Origin: Hyphomonadaceae bacterium
GTDB taxonomy: Bacteria; Pseudomonadota; Alphaproteobacteria; Caulobacterales; Aquidulcibacteraceae
Direction of reading: 5' to 3'
NCBI GenBank assembly: GCA_022841905.1
Contig: JALHQO010000005.1
Coordinates: 124,001-188,000 of the forward strand
Length of the DNA: 64,000 nucleotides
The position numbers and the translations under genes were made by a program. Below, in pieces: positions 36,911-45,308 of the stretch. The notes beneath the pieces are model-generated. The model was given only the letters and a program-made list of their open reading frames with translations, made no database searches and was not told where the DNA came from. Each line of letters starts with the position of its first letter. The first letter of the stretch is position 1.

Positions 36911-38491
36911 CTAGAACCGAAGCAGCTTTGCGTACCGCACTTGCGGCAGCGCTTTGAGCGCCTCCATCACCGGAACCGGCGGCGCCTGATCGACGCCGAG
37001 AAGCGCGATGGCCTCGCCGCCCGCGCCTTCACGGCCGAGGTGGAAGGTGGCGATGTTGATCTGCGCGTCGCCCAGAAGTGTGCCGAGCGCGCCGATGAAG
37101 CCGGGCTTGTCGGAATTGTTGATGTAGAGCGTGAACGGGTGGAACGGCGCCTCAAGCGACATGCCCTTCACTTCGGTGATCCGCGGTTGCCCCGCGATCA
37201 CCGCACCCGCCACCGTGCGCCAGCCGCCGCCGGTTTTCACCTTGATGCGGATAAGGCTGTCATAAGTCGGCGACGCATCGCGCGTGCTCTCCGTCAGCGC
37301 CACGCCCCGCTCTTTGAGCAGCGCCGGCGCCGAGACGACGTTCACGTCCTGCAACAGCGGCCGCAGAACGCCCGCGAGCGCCGCCGCCGTCAGCGGCTTC
37401 ATGTTGAGCTTGGTGACATCGCCCTCGTATTCGATTTCGACCTCTTCCAGGCCTTCATCGACGATCTGCCCCGCAAACGCGCCGAGCTTTTCCGCCAGCG
37501 CCGCGAACGGCTTCAAACGCGGCGCCTCTTCGGCGGTGATCGAGGGCATGTTGAGCGCGTTGGTGACCGCGCCCGTCAGGAGATAATCGCTCATCTGCTC
37601 GGCGACTTGCAGCGCGACATTTTCCTGCGCTTCGTTGGTGGACGCGCCGAGGTGCGGCGTGGCGATAAAATTCGGCGCGCCGAAGAGCGGGTTTTCCTTG
37701 GCCGGCTCGACAGTAAACACGTCGAACGCCGCCGCCGCCACGTGTTCGCTCTCCAAAGCTTCGCGCAGCGCCGCTTCATCCACCAGCCCGCCACGCGCGG
37801 CGTTGACGATGATCACGCCTTTCTTGGTCTTGGCCAAGTTCTCACGCGACAGCACGTTCTTGGTCTTGTCCGTGAGCGGCACGTGCAGCGTGATCACGTC
37901 GGCGCGCGCGAGCAGCTCTTCGAGCTCCACCTTCTCGACGCCGATCTGCACGGCCCGCTCGGCGCTCAGGAACGGATCGTAAGCGACGACCTTCATCTTC
38001 AGGCCCAATGCGCGATCAGCGACGATCCCGCCAATGTTGCCGCAACCAATGAGGCCCAACGTCTTGGCGTAGAGCTCGCGCCCCATGAAGCGGTTCTTTT
38101 CCCACTTCCCGGCCTGCGTCGAAGCATTGGCTTCCGGCACTTGCCGCGCCGCCGCGAACATCAGCGCGATGGCGTGCTCAGCCGTGGTGATCGAATTGCC
38201 GAACGGCGTGTTCATCACCACGATGCCCTTGGCCGTGGCCGCGGGAATATCGACATTGTCGACCCCGATGCCGGCGCGGCCGATGACTTTGAGGTTCTTT
38301 GCGGCGGCGATGATGTCAGGCTTCACCTTGGTGGCCGAGCGAATGGCGAGGCCATCATAGTTGCCGATGATCTCTTTTAACTTGGCGGCGTCCGGCCCGA
38401 GCTGCGGTTGGAAGTCCACCTCGATCCCGCGCGTGCGGAAGATATTGACGGCGGCTTCGCTGAGTTCGTCGCTGATGAGGACTTTGCGCAT
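36911..38491 (-). CDS. serA: D-3-phosphoglycerate dehydrogenase
   Basis: SerA oxidises 3-phosphoglycerate with NAD in the first step of serine synthesis. The 526-residue product is the long form. It has a catalytic/NAD domain with GCGNIGGIVADRALG, the RSATKV substrate loop, GLVDEAAL and HLGASTNEAQ, then an intervening domain and a C-terminal ACT domain (DKPGFIGALGTLLGD) that likely senses serine. ATG at 38491 gives the usual MRKVLISD start. It follows serC by 42 bases in one operon. Confidence 0.95.
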   Translation of the reverse strand: MRKVLISDELSEAAVNIFRTRGIEVDFQPQLGPDAAKLKEIIGNYDGLAIRSATKVKPDIIAAAKNLKVIGRAGIGVDNVDIPAATAKGIVVMNTPFGNSITTAEHAIALMFAAARQVPEANASTQAGKWEKNRFMGRELYAKTLGLIGCGNIGGIVADRALGLKMKVVAYDPFLSAERAVQIGVEKVELEELLARADVITLHVPLTDKTKNVLSRENLAKTKKGVIIVNAARGGLVDEAALREALESEHVAAAAFDVFTVEPAKENPLFGAPNFIATPHLGASTNEAQENVALQVAEQMSDYLLTGAVTNALNMPSITAEEAPRLKPFAALAEKLGAFAGQIVDEGLEEVEIEYEGDVTKLNMKPLTAAALAGVLRPLLQDVNVVSAPALLKERGVALTESTRDASPTYDSLIRIKVKTGGGWRTVAGAVIAGQPRITEVKGMSLEAPFHPFTLYINNSDKPGFIGALGTLLGDAQINIATFHLGREGAGGEAIALLGVDQAPPVPVMEALKALPQVRYAKLLRF

Positions 38492-38533
38492 ATGAGATTC
38501 CTGGCGTGAGCGCTCGGCGTTCACGCGTTTGAT

Positions 38534-39709
38534 TTAAGCAGCTTTGGTTGCGAGTTCGGCGGCGAGCGTTTCGAACGCCCAATCGAGCCACGGCGTCAGC
38601 GCTTCGACGTCGGACGCCTCAATCGTCGCGCCACACCAGATGCGTAGCCCCGGCGGCGCCGTGCGATAGGAGGCGGCGTCGAGTGCGACACCTTCTTTTT
38701 CCAGCAACGCCGCGAGCTTTTTGGCGAAGTCCGCTTGCGCCTCTTCGCCGAGCGACGTCACGCGCGGATCGACGATCTTGAGGCACACGCCCGTATTGGA
38801 ACGAAGCTTCGGATCATCGACCAAATTGGCGATCCATGGCGTGCGATCGACCCAATCATGCAGCACTTGGGCGTTGGCGTCAGCGCGCGCATGAAGCGCC
38901 TTCAACCCGCCAATGCTCTCGCCCCACTTTAGAGTGTCGAGATAATCCTCGGTCGCCAGCAAGGACGGCGTGTTGATAGTGGCGCCCTCGAACAATTCGT
39001 CGTCGAGCTTGCCCTTCTTGGTCATGCGGAAGAGCTTGGGCAGCGGCCGGTCCGGCGCGTAGCTTTCGAGCCGCGCCACCGCGCGCGGCGACAGAATGAT
39101 CATGCCGTGCGCAGCCTCGCCGCCCATCACTTTCTGCCAAGAATAAGTGAGCACATCGCACTTGCCCCACTCGATTGGCTGCGCGAACGCAGCACTTGTG
39201 GCATCGTTGATGGTGATGCCTTCGCGGTCGGCGGCGATCCAATCGAAATTGGGAATCTTCGCACCCGACGTGGTGCCGTTCTGCGTGAAGATGATGTCGG
39301 CGTTCTTGCGCGCCTTCGAAAAATCCGGGAGCGCCCCATAGGGACGCGCCACATAAAGCGCCGCGTCGATCTTCAGCGCCTTAGCGTCGGTGACCCATTC
39401 TTCGCCGAAGCTTTCCCAGGCGAAGACATCGACCGGGCGCTCACCCAGCATCGACCACATCGCCATTTCCACCGCGCCCGTATCGGACGCCGGGACGATC
39501 GCGATTTTGTAATCGGCCGGCACTTCGAGCAGCGCGCGGGTGCGGTCGATTGCTTCTTTGAGCTTGGCTTTGCCGGTTTTGGAGCGGTGCGAGCGGCCGA
39601 GTGCCGCGCCTTCAAGCGCAGCAAGGCTCCAGCCAGGGCGTTTTTTGGTAGGCCCCGAGGAAAACCGGGGATCGGCCGGGCGCACTGCCGGCTTGGCGGG
39701 TATTGTCAT
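38534..39709 (-). CDS. serC: Phosphoserine aminotransferase
   Basis: SerC transaminates phosphohydroxypyruvate to phosphoserine with PLP. The 391-residue product matches the alphaproteobacterial type: FSSGPTKKRPGWS near the N-terminus, the PLP Lys in YSWQKVMGGEAAHG, and TPSLLATEDYLDTLKW. ATG at 39709 follows GGGAG at a good distance; ATG 39724 is an alternative. It is first in the serC-serA operon and is preceded by a putative serC leader structure. Confidence 0.94.
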   Translation of the reverse strand: MTIPAKPAVRPADPRFSSGPTKKRPGWSLAALEGAALGRSHRSKTGKAKLKEAIDRTRALLEVPADYKIAIVPASDTGAVEMAMWSMLGERPVDVFAWESFGEEWVTDAKALKIDAALYVARPYGALPDFSKARKNADIIFTQNGTTSGAKIPNFDWIAADREGITINDATSAAFAQPIEWGKCDVLTYSWQKVMGGEAAHGMIILSPRAVARLESYAPDRPLPKLFRMTKKGKLDDELFEGATINTPSLLATEDYLDTLKWGESIGGLKALHARADANAQVLHDWVDRTPWIANLVDDPKLRSNTGVCLKIVDPRVTSLGEEAQADFAKKLAALLEKEGVALDAASYRTAPPGLRIWCGATIEASDVEALTPWLDWAFETLAAELATKAA

Positions 39710-39714
39710 CAACG

Positions 39715-39790
39715 TGTCTCCCATCCTCACAGATGGACGTCCGCCGTTGGGAGCGGATGGCCCGCTGACCGTGGTGCTCCGGTTCGCGGC
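39715..39790 (-). promoter_or_regulatory. Putative serC leader RNA motif
   Basis: Read on the minus strand, the 80 bases before serC hold a short hairpin (GCGG-CCGC) and CTCCCAACGGCGGACG. A second hairpin, CCATC-TGTGAG-GATGG, follows. The CTCCCA and TGGGAG segments (plus-strand 39748-39753 and 39718-39723) can pair alternatively, as in an attenuator. The layout recalls the Rfam serC motif of alphaproteobacteria, but this is from memory and needs a covariance-model check. Confidence 0.5.
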
Positions 39791-39830
39791 CGATGACAAT
39801 GCGGCAAATGCTAATGTGTGCGCTTAGGGC

Positions 39831-39845
39831 GGGGGCGCCGCCCCC
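39831..39845. promoter_or_regulatory. GC-rich palindrome between serC and the toxin-antitoxin genes
   Basis: A perfect dyad GGGGGC-GCC-GCCCCC lies 40 bases before the antitoxin ATG and near the serC promoter. It could be the autoregulatory operator of the toxin-antitoxin pair or a hairpin in the serC transcript. Only the symmetry is certain. Confidence 0.35.
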
Positions 39846-39884
39846 TGTCTTGGCGTAAACCGCGCGCGGCGCTACATTCAATTC

Positions 39885-40106
39885 ATGAGCAAATTCGGCC
39901 AGATCACCTCTGCGTTGAAAGCCCTTCCCGAGAAACGCCGGGAGGAAATCGCGGCGATCATCGAGACACTCTTCCACGGCGACCTCCATCCAGAAAGCGC
40001 GCTCAACGACGAGCAAGTCACCGACTTGCGTGCTCGCCTAGCCGATCCCGGACCGTTTGCTTCGGATGAGGACGTTGACGCTTTCTTCGCCCGCCTGACG
40101 GTCTGA
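39885..40106 (+). CDS. Antitoxin of a type II toxin-antitoxin module
   Basis: The 73-residue acidic, helical protein contains LPEKRREEIAAIIETL and ends in DEDVDAFFARL, the type of helical tail that wraps a RelE/ParE toxin. It lies 3 bases upstream of the toxin gene, the usual antitoxin-first order. It probably represses its own promoter together with the toxin. Confidence 0.8.
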   Translation: MSKFGQITSALKALPEKRREEIAAIIETLFHGDLHPESALNDEQVTDLRARLADPGPFASDEDVDAFFARLTV

Positions 40107-40109
40107 GCG

Positions 40110-40379
40110 ATGCGGCGCGTCAGATGGCGCGCGCGAGCCCTTGCCGATCTGGAAACCATCAAAGCGTGGCTGCCCAACGCAAATCCCTCCAAGACTTTGC
40201 TTCGGATAAGAACAGCGGCGGATACATTGCGCCGGCTTGGCGACATTGGCCGCCCCAGCCGCGTCGAAGGCGTGCGCGAAATGTCAGTTCGCGCCGCGCC
40301 CTACGTCATCGCTTATCAAGTGGATGGCGATACGATCGACATTCTCGCCGTCTATCACACAGCCCAAGATCGGCGCTGA
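40110..40379 (+). CDS. RelE/ParE family toxin
   Basis: The 89-residue basic protein shows the RelE/ParE layout: RVRWRARALADLETIKAW helix, GRPSRVEGVREMSV strands and a final DTIDILAVYHTAQDRR strand and tail. RelE types cleave mRNA on the ribosome and ParE types poison gyrase; the sequence does not separate the two. It is the second gene of the pair and is convergent with the PhzF gene (1-base gap). Confidence 0.85.
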   Translation: MRRVRWRARALADLETIKAWLPNANPSKTLLRIRTAADTLRRLGDIGRPSRVEGVREMSVRAAPYVIAYQVDGDTIDILAVYHTAQDRR

Positions 40380-40380
40380 C

Positions 40381-41397
40381 CTACTTATCCGTCACCACAA
40401 TCCGCGGCGGCAGTGGGTCGCTTTCGGGGGGCGCAGGGTGCGATGTCGGCGGCGGCAGCGCGCCGTCGCGTTCCAGCCCTGGCAGCATTGGGTCTTCGAA
40501 GATGGCCGGCAGTTGCTTTGCGGCGCGCGGGCGGCGCTTTTTGCGTTTGGGCGCTTCGGGGTGATCCTCGACACGGTTGTGCAGGCGCGCGAGCGCCGGA
40601 TCGAGTTCGCCGCGCAGATAAACGGCCACCTGCCCCAACAAGCGCACGCTGGATAGCGTCTGGATGGCGCGAATGAAGCCGCCCCGGCGCGAGGCTTGTG
40701 AACCGACCACGCTTTCGAGATCGAGCCGATCGCACCAATACGGCGCGGTGTCCGCAAAGGCCGAACCCGTCACCGGATCTTCGTCCACACCCGCGCCTGG
40801 CGCGAAGAAGCGTTGCACGAAGTCGTACGGCTTGCCGTCGTCGGCCGGCGCGCTGACAACCAGGATGCCCTGGCGTGGTCCGCGGATGATCGTGTTGAGC
40901 GCCGCGATATCGGGCTTCAAGTTCACGACCGCGTCTTCGTTTTCCAGCACGACATTCGCGTACTCGCCAACGAACGCGTCGTAGATTTCATCGACGCCAA
41001 GCGCGAGCGCGACATCATCGTCCGGCGTCCACGGCGAGCGCTGCTTGCGCGGCAGATCGAGCGTGTAGCCTTCCGGCGTCGTCCGCACGACCAGCACGCC
41101 GGCGTGCGTATCGAACACCACGACTTCGAGATCGGAGTGAAGTTCACTCAAGATCATCGCACCCGCCGCCAACGTCGCGTGGCCGCAGATCGGCGCTTCC
41201 GTTGACGGCGTGAACCAGCGCAGCTGGTAATTGCCCTTGAGGCCGGTCGAGACCACGAACGCGGTCTCGCTGAGTTTGTTTTCGGTCGCGATGGCTTGCA
41301 GCACAGCGTCCGGCAGCCAGCGTTCCAGCGGCACCACGGCGGCCGGGTTGCCGGTGAAAACGCGATCCGTGAAGGCGTGCACGATCCAGATTTTCAT
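40381..41397 (-). CDS. PhzF family isomerase-like protein with C-terminal extension
   Basis: PhzF-type proteins share the diaminopimelate epimerase fold and catalyse isomerisations. The 338-residue product has the family motifs FTGNPAAVV, KLSETAFVV (catalytic Glu), GHATLAAG and GVDEDPVTGSA. The core ends near residue 268. A basic then Pro-rich extension of about 70 residues (RKKRRPRAAK to the end) is unusual. It is probably not part of phenazine synthesis, as no phz genes are near. Confidence 0.85.
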   Translation of the reverse strand: MKIWIVHAFTDRVFTGNPAAVVPLERWLPDAVLQAIATENKLSETAFVVSTGLKGNYQLRWFTPSTEAPICGHATLAAGAMILSELHSDLEVVVFDTHAGVLVVRTTPEGYTLDLPRKQRSPWTPDDDVALALGVDEIYDAFVGEYANVVLENEDAVVNLKPDIAALNTIIRGPRQGILVVSAPADDGKPYDFVQRFFAPGAGVDEDPVTGSAFADTAPYWCDRLDLESVVGSQASRRGGFIRAIQTLSSVRLLGQVAVYLRGELDPALARLHNRVEDHPEAPKRKKRRPRAAKQLPAIFEDPMLPGLERDGALPPPTSHPAPPESDPLPPRIVVTDK

Positions 41398-41466
41398 CGC
41401 GTTTTCTATGGCTGCTCCGGCGCGTCCGCGCCAGCAGTCACGCGGCTTAAGGTGAACGCGGTTCGC

Positions 41467-42282
41467 CTAAGAGGCGATTTTGCACGGCCAATTGTGCCCC
41501 AGCGGCTGATGCCCCTGCCCGAATCCCGGCGCGTGGCGGATCGCTTCCATCACGTAAGCGCGCGCCTTTTCCACGGACGGTTCGAGCGGCTCGCCTTGCG
41601 CGTTATAGGCGGCGATGGCGGAGGCGAGCGTGCAGCCGGTGCCATGCGTGGCACGGGTTTCGATGCGCGGGCTTTCGAACACGCGATAGCCTTCGCGCGT
41701 CAGCAGCACGTCGCGGATGATGTCGCCTTCGATGTGGCCGCCCTTGATCAGCGCCGACCAGGCGCCGAGGCGATTCACCAAAACATCAGCGGCATCCATC
41801 TGGCCATCGAGCCCGCGCACCTCGACGCCGGTGAGCGCTTCCGCTTCCGGCGCGTTCGGCGTCACGATCGCGGCAATCGGCATCAGTTCGTCGCGGATGA
41901 CAGCGATGGCGTCGCCATCCAGCAAAGATGCGCCGCCTTTAGCAATCATCACCGGATCGAGCACGACCGGCGCGCCGTCGCCCACCGCGTACCACGCCTC
42001 CATCACCGCGCGCACATGATCGGCCGAACCCATCATGCCGATCTTCCAGGTGTCAGCGCCGAGATCGCCCATCACCGCTTCGATCTGCTCGCGCACGATG
42101 TTCGGCGGCACGGCATGGACGTTCGTCACGCCCAGCGTGTTTTGCACCGTGATCGCCGTCACCGCCGTCATGGCGTAGCCGCCGAGCGCGGTGACGGTCT
42201 TGATGTCCGCCTGAATGCCGGCGCCGCCGCCGGAATCCGAACCGGCGACAATGAGAACGCGGCCTTTGGATTGGTAGGTCAT
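41467..42282 (-). CDS. thiD: Hydroxymethylpyrimidine/phosphomethylpyrimidine kinase
   Basis: ThiD phosphorylates HMP and HMP-P in thiamine synthesis. The 271-residue product has the substrate motif AGSDSGGGAGIQAD at the N-terminus, VQNTLGV, VLDPVMIAKGG and the catalytic anion hole ATHGTGCTLASAI. No other thi genes are nearby. It follows folP by 18 bases and may be co-transcribed with it. Confidence 0.93.
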   Translation of the reverse strand: MTYQSKGRVLIVAGSDSGGGAGIQADIKTVTALGGYAMTAVTAITVQNTLGVTNVHAVPPNIVREQIEAVMGDLGADTWKIGMMGSADHVRAVMEAWYAVGDGAPVVLDPVMIAKGGASLLDGDAIAVIRDELMPIAAIVTPNAPEAEALTGVEVRGLDGQMDAADVLVNRLGAWSALIKGGHIEGDIIRDVLLTREGYRVFESPRIETRATHGTGCTLASAIAAYNAQGEPLEPSVEKARAYVMEAIRHAPGFGQGHQPLGHNWPCKIAS

Positions 42283-42300
42283 GGCCGCTTCATCGCACGC

Positions 42301-43122
42301 CTAGAGCGTCGCGCGCCAGACCTTCAGCGCTTGCGCGGTTTCGGCGACGTCATGCACGCGCACCATGCCGGCATTGCCGTGCGCCGCGATCAAGGCCGCC
42401 GCGATGGAACCACCGAGGCGGCTTTTGCCGGCGTCCTTGGCGCGCTCATCGAGCGCCTGGATGAAGCGCTTACGCGAGGCGCCGATCAGCACAGGTTTGC
42501 GCGTCTCCTCGACGATGCGCGCGGTGGCGCGCAGTAGAGCGAGATTGTGTTCGAGCGTCTTGCCGAAGCCGATGCCGGGATCGACCCAAATATCTTCGAT
42601 GCCGCGCTCCTCGGCGGCGCGAACGCGCGCCTGCAGAAACGCGATCACTTCGGCGACAACATCGTCATAGCGCGGCTCGGCCTGCATCGAGCGCGGCTCG
42701 CCTTGCATGTGCATCAGCACGACGGGGCGATGCAGCGAGGCGGCTGTCTCCAGCGCGCCCGGTGCACGCAACGCGTTGACGTCGTTCCACATGCTCGCGC
42801 CGGCGGAGATAGCGGCGATGGCGACGGAGGGCTTCATCGTATCGACGGAGATCGGCGCCCGCGTCGCCGCGCGCAGTGCGGCGATCACCGGCACGACGCG
42901 CGCCATCTCTTCGCGCTCCTCGACCGGAGCCGCACCCGGGCGCGTGCTCTCGCCGCCGACATCGATAATGTCCGCCCCCGCCTCCAACATGGCGAGCCCG
43001 CGCGGCGCCGCCGCGCCCTCGCTCACGCCTCCATCGGAGAAGGAATCGGGCGTCACATTGAGGATGCCCATAATGTATGGGCCGCCGGCCAGTTTGGGCG
43101 GCGGCAGTGCAATCGGTGTCAT
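42301..43122 (-). CDS. folP: Dihydropteroate synthase
   Basis: FolP condenses p-aminobenzoate with the pterin pyrophosphate in folate synthesis. The 273-residue product has the family motifs MGILNVTPDSFSDGG, GGESTRPGA, WVDPGIGFGKTLEHN and GASRKRF. ATG at 43122 (MTPIALPPP) is chosen; an upstream extension to 43170 is not conserved. It lies upstream of thiD on the same strand. Confidence 0.94.
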   Translation of the reverse strand: MTPIALPPPKLAGGPYIMGILNVTPDSFSDGGVSEGAAAPRGLAMLEAGADIIDVGGESTRPGAAPVEEREEMARVVPVIAALRAATRAPISVDTMKPSVAIAAISAGASMWNDVNALRAPGALETAASLHRPVVLMHMQGEPRSMQAEPRYDDVVAEVIAFLQARVRAAEERGIEDIWVDPGIGFGKTLEHNLALLRATARIVEETRKPVLIGASRKRFIQALDERAKDAGKSRLGGSIAAALIAAHGNAGMVRVHDVAETAQALKVWRATL

Positions 43123-43288
43123 TGGCGGCGCGGATGACAAAGAGTATCCCGTTACGCAAGCTTGACGCACAGTGTAGCCCGCGCGCAGGTGTCACGCTCA
43201 CGAAAACGCGATCACTGAATGATCAAACGCTTAGGCGCCCCGAACCGGGCTTGAGCGCCACTGCATTTGCAAGGCACGTCTGCACACG

Positions 43289-43762
43289 ATGAGCGAATGG
43301 CGCATCAAATTGGGGCCAGTGCTGACGCCGATACTGCGCACATGGTGGCGTTTCCGCCGTCCCGCGACTTTGGGTGTCCGCGTGCTCTGCCGTGACGCGG
43401 AAGGCCGCATCCTGCTGGTGCGCCACGGCTACGCCAAAGGCTGGCACTTGCCTGGCGGCGGTGTCGAAGCGGGCGAAACAGCGGTCGAAGCCGGCATCCG
43501 CGAATTGGCTGAGGAAGGCGGCGTTGAAGCGATTGGCGCGCCAAAGCTTCGAGGCTTTTACGCCAACCACGCCAACTTCCCCAACGATCACATCGCGCTC
43601 TTCGAGGTCGAAACTTGGCGCCCCTGCGCGCCGCGCGACGGCCATGAGATCGCCGAGCGCGGCTGGTTCGCGCGCGACGCGTTGCCGGAAGGCGTCACGC
43701 CGGGGACGCTGCGGCGTTTAGCGGAAATATTTGACGGCGCGCCGCCAAGCGCCACTTGGTAA
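43289..43762 (+). CDS. NUDIX hydrolase
   Basis: The 157-residue enzyme would cleave a nucleoside diphosphate linked to another moiety. The NUDIX box GX5EX7REUXEEXGU is complete ([15 protein letters not shown] then RELAEEGGV, about 56-79). A short hydrophobic N-terminus ([13 protein letters not shown]) precedes the domain. The substrate cannot be read from the sequence. It is followed 23 bases later by the glyoxalase gene. Confidence 0.88.
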   Translation: MSEWRIKLGPVLTPILRTWWRFRRPATLGVRVLCRDAEGRILLVRHGYAKGWHLPGGGVEAGETAVEAGIRELAEEGGVEAIGAPKLRGFYANHANFPNDHIALFEVETWRPCAPRDGHEIAERGWFARDALPEGVTPGTLRRLAEIFDGAPPSATW

Positions 43763-43785
43763 CGTCGAACCCGAAAGAGGCCCAC

Positions 43786-44226
43786 ATGCGCTACCTGCAC
43801 ACCATGATCCGCGTTGGCGATCTCGACGCCGCGCTCGACTTTTTCTGCGCCAAGCTCGGCTTGGTGGAGATGAACCGCATGGAGAACCAAGGTGGGCGAT
43901 TTACGCTCGTTTTTCTGGCAGCGCCCGAGGACGTCGAACTGGCCCGCGAACGCAAAGCGCCGATGGTGGAGCTCACTTACAATTGGGATGAAAACGAATA
44001 TGGCGGCGGCCGAAACTTCGGCCACCTCGCCTATCGCGTGAAGGACATCTACGCGCTCTGCCAAAAGCTCATGGACAACGGCGTCACGATCAATCGCCCG
44101 CCGCGCGACGGCCACATGGCGTTCGTGCGCTCGCCTGACGGCATTTCGATCGAGCTTTTGCAGGAAGGCGACCGCTTAGCGCCGCAAGAACCGTGGGCGT
44201 CGATGCCGAATACCGGCGCCTGGTAA
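43786..44226 (+). CDS. gloA: Lactoylglutathione lyase (glyoxalase I)
   Basis: GloA isomerises the hemithioacetal of methylglyoxal and glutathione. The 146-residue product starts [20 protein letters not shown], giving the first metal His, and has the VELTYNW motif with its metal Glu, GHLAYRV with His and SIELLQ with Glu. It has the compact nickel-type length. AAAGAGG precedes the ATG at 43786. A strong hairpin terminator follows. Confidence 0.92.
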   Translation: MRYLHTMIRVGDLDAALDFFCAKLGLVEMNRMENQGGRFTLVFLAAPEDVELARERKAPMVELTYNWDENEYGGGRNFGHLAYRVKDIYALCQKLMDNGVTINRPPRDGHMAFVRSPDGISIELLQEGDRLAPQEPWASMPNTGAW

Positions 44227-44231
44227 GAAAA

Positions 44232-44255
44232 GGCCGCGCTCCGAAGAGCGCGGCC
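44232..44255 (+). terminator. Hairpin terminator after gloA
   Basis: A perfect 10-bp stem GGCCGCGCTC-CGAA-GAGCGCGGCC has a stable tetraloop. It lies 5 bases after the gloA stop and faces the convergent duplicated-domain gene, which ends at 44281. The following tail has few T residues. Confidence 0.7.
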
Positions 44256-44280
44256 TGATGCTTTGAGTGACGCGTTTCGC

Positions 44281-45204
44281 TTATTGCGAATAGAGTTCCG
44301 AGACGTGCAGCGTGGAGGGCTGCAGATCGCCTTCCGCGTAGGTGCCTACCCAGATGTCGTATTGGCCTGACGGCGCGCCTTGGATGGTGATGGCCGGGTT
44401 CAGACCTTCATTGCCGCCATCGTCGTCGCAGAGCCAATTGCCGCCGGCATCGTTGATGACGAGGGTGGTGTCGGCTTCAGACGTAACCGAGAAGATGAGC
44501 GGCAATTGGCCTGAGCCCGCCGTCCAGTTCACGCGATAGTCCGGCGCACGCGCGATCCAACCGGTGCACATTTCACTCACCACCGAAGCATGGATCGAAC
44601 CGCCAGCGTCGATCGCCATCGTGTGCGGATCGGGCTCAAAGCCGGCGACGAGATCAACCGCGCCATAGGCGGGATCGAGCGAGAAGTCAGGCGCGTCACC
44701 AGTGGTCGCGTCCGGCGCGGACGGGCCGCCGATTTCCGATAAGAAGAGCTGCGCAGAGGCATTTTCGTCCGCCGTGCCGTAGCGGCCGACCCAGATCTGA
44801 TAGCGGCCATTGCGCGGCTGCTGGATCGCCACCATCGGGTTCAAGCCGTTGCTGTCGTCGTTGCAGACCCACTGACCGTTCGGCGTGCGCACCGCGATCG
44901 TGGTGTCGGCATCCGATGTCGCGCCGATATAGAGCGCCGGAAAGTCGGCGACGTTGGCGGTGTAGCGCACAGTGTAGCTCGCGCGCGTGGCGACAAAGCC
45001 GGTGCAGTCGCCATTGACTGAACTCATGTCGATCGGGCCGCCGCCGAGCACCGAGACGGTGAACGGATCAGGCTCGAAGCCGGCGCGCAATTGCGTTTGG
45101 CCGTACGTGCCGGTGGCGCCGGTGTTGAGATTTTGCGCGTAAGCCGGCGCGGCGATCATCGCCAACGCCGCCACGGCGACCATAGTCCGAGTGAGTGATT
45201 TCAT
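44281..45204 (-). CDS. Secreted protein with two tandem pre-peptidase-like domains
   Basis: The 307-residue product starts MKSLTRTMVAVAALAMIAAP with cleavage near AYAQ. The mature part is an internal duplication. Copy one (about 38-155) and copy two (about 175-300) share AGFEPDP, DFPALYIGATSDADTTI / LPLIFSVTSEADTTL, QWVCNDD / NWLCDDD, GLNP, and GRYQIWVGRY / GQYDIWVGTY, with two Cys per copy. The pattern resembles bacterial pre-peptidase C-terminal beta sandwiches. No enzyme domain is attached. ATG at 45204 is chosen for its signal peptide. Confidence 0.8.
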   Translation of the reverse strand: MKSLTRTMVAVAALAMIAAPAYAQNLNTGATGTYGQTQLRAGFEPDPFTVSVLGGGPIDMSSVNGDCTGFVATRASYTVRYTANVADFPALYIGATSDADTTIAVRTPNGQWVCNDDSNGLNPMVAIQQPRNGRYQIWVGRYGTADENASAQLFLSEIGGPSAPDATTGDAPDFSLDPAYGAVDLVAGFEPDPHTMAIDAGGSIHASVVSEMCTGWIARAPDYRVNWTAGSGQLPLIFSVTSEADTTLVINDAGGNWLCDDDGGNEGLNPAITIQGAPSGQYDIWVGTYAEGDLQPSTLHVSELYSQ

Positions 45205-45308
45205 TGGTATCCCCGAGATTCCCTCTAGCGGCGCCATCTTCGCCTTCGGAACCCGCTTGGCAAGCGAAGAGCGAGCCGGTTTGCGGCGTTTTCGGGGTAT
45301 TTTGGGCT

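Noticed and set aside
36899-38380. 493-residue open frame antisense to serA
   Set aside because: It is a shadow of serA in high-GC DNA; serA motifs are complete on the other strand.
40381-41397. Phenazine biosynthesis locus
   Set aside because: Only a PhzF-like protein is present; the family is widespread and no other phz genes accompany it.
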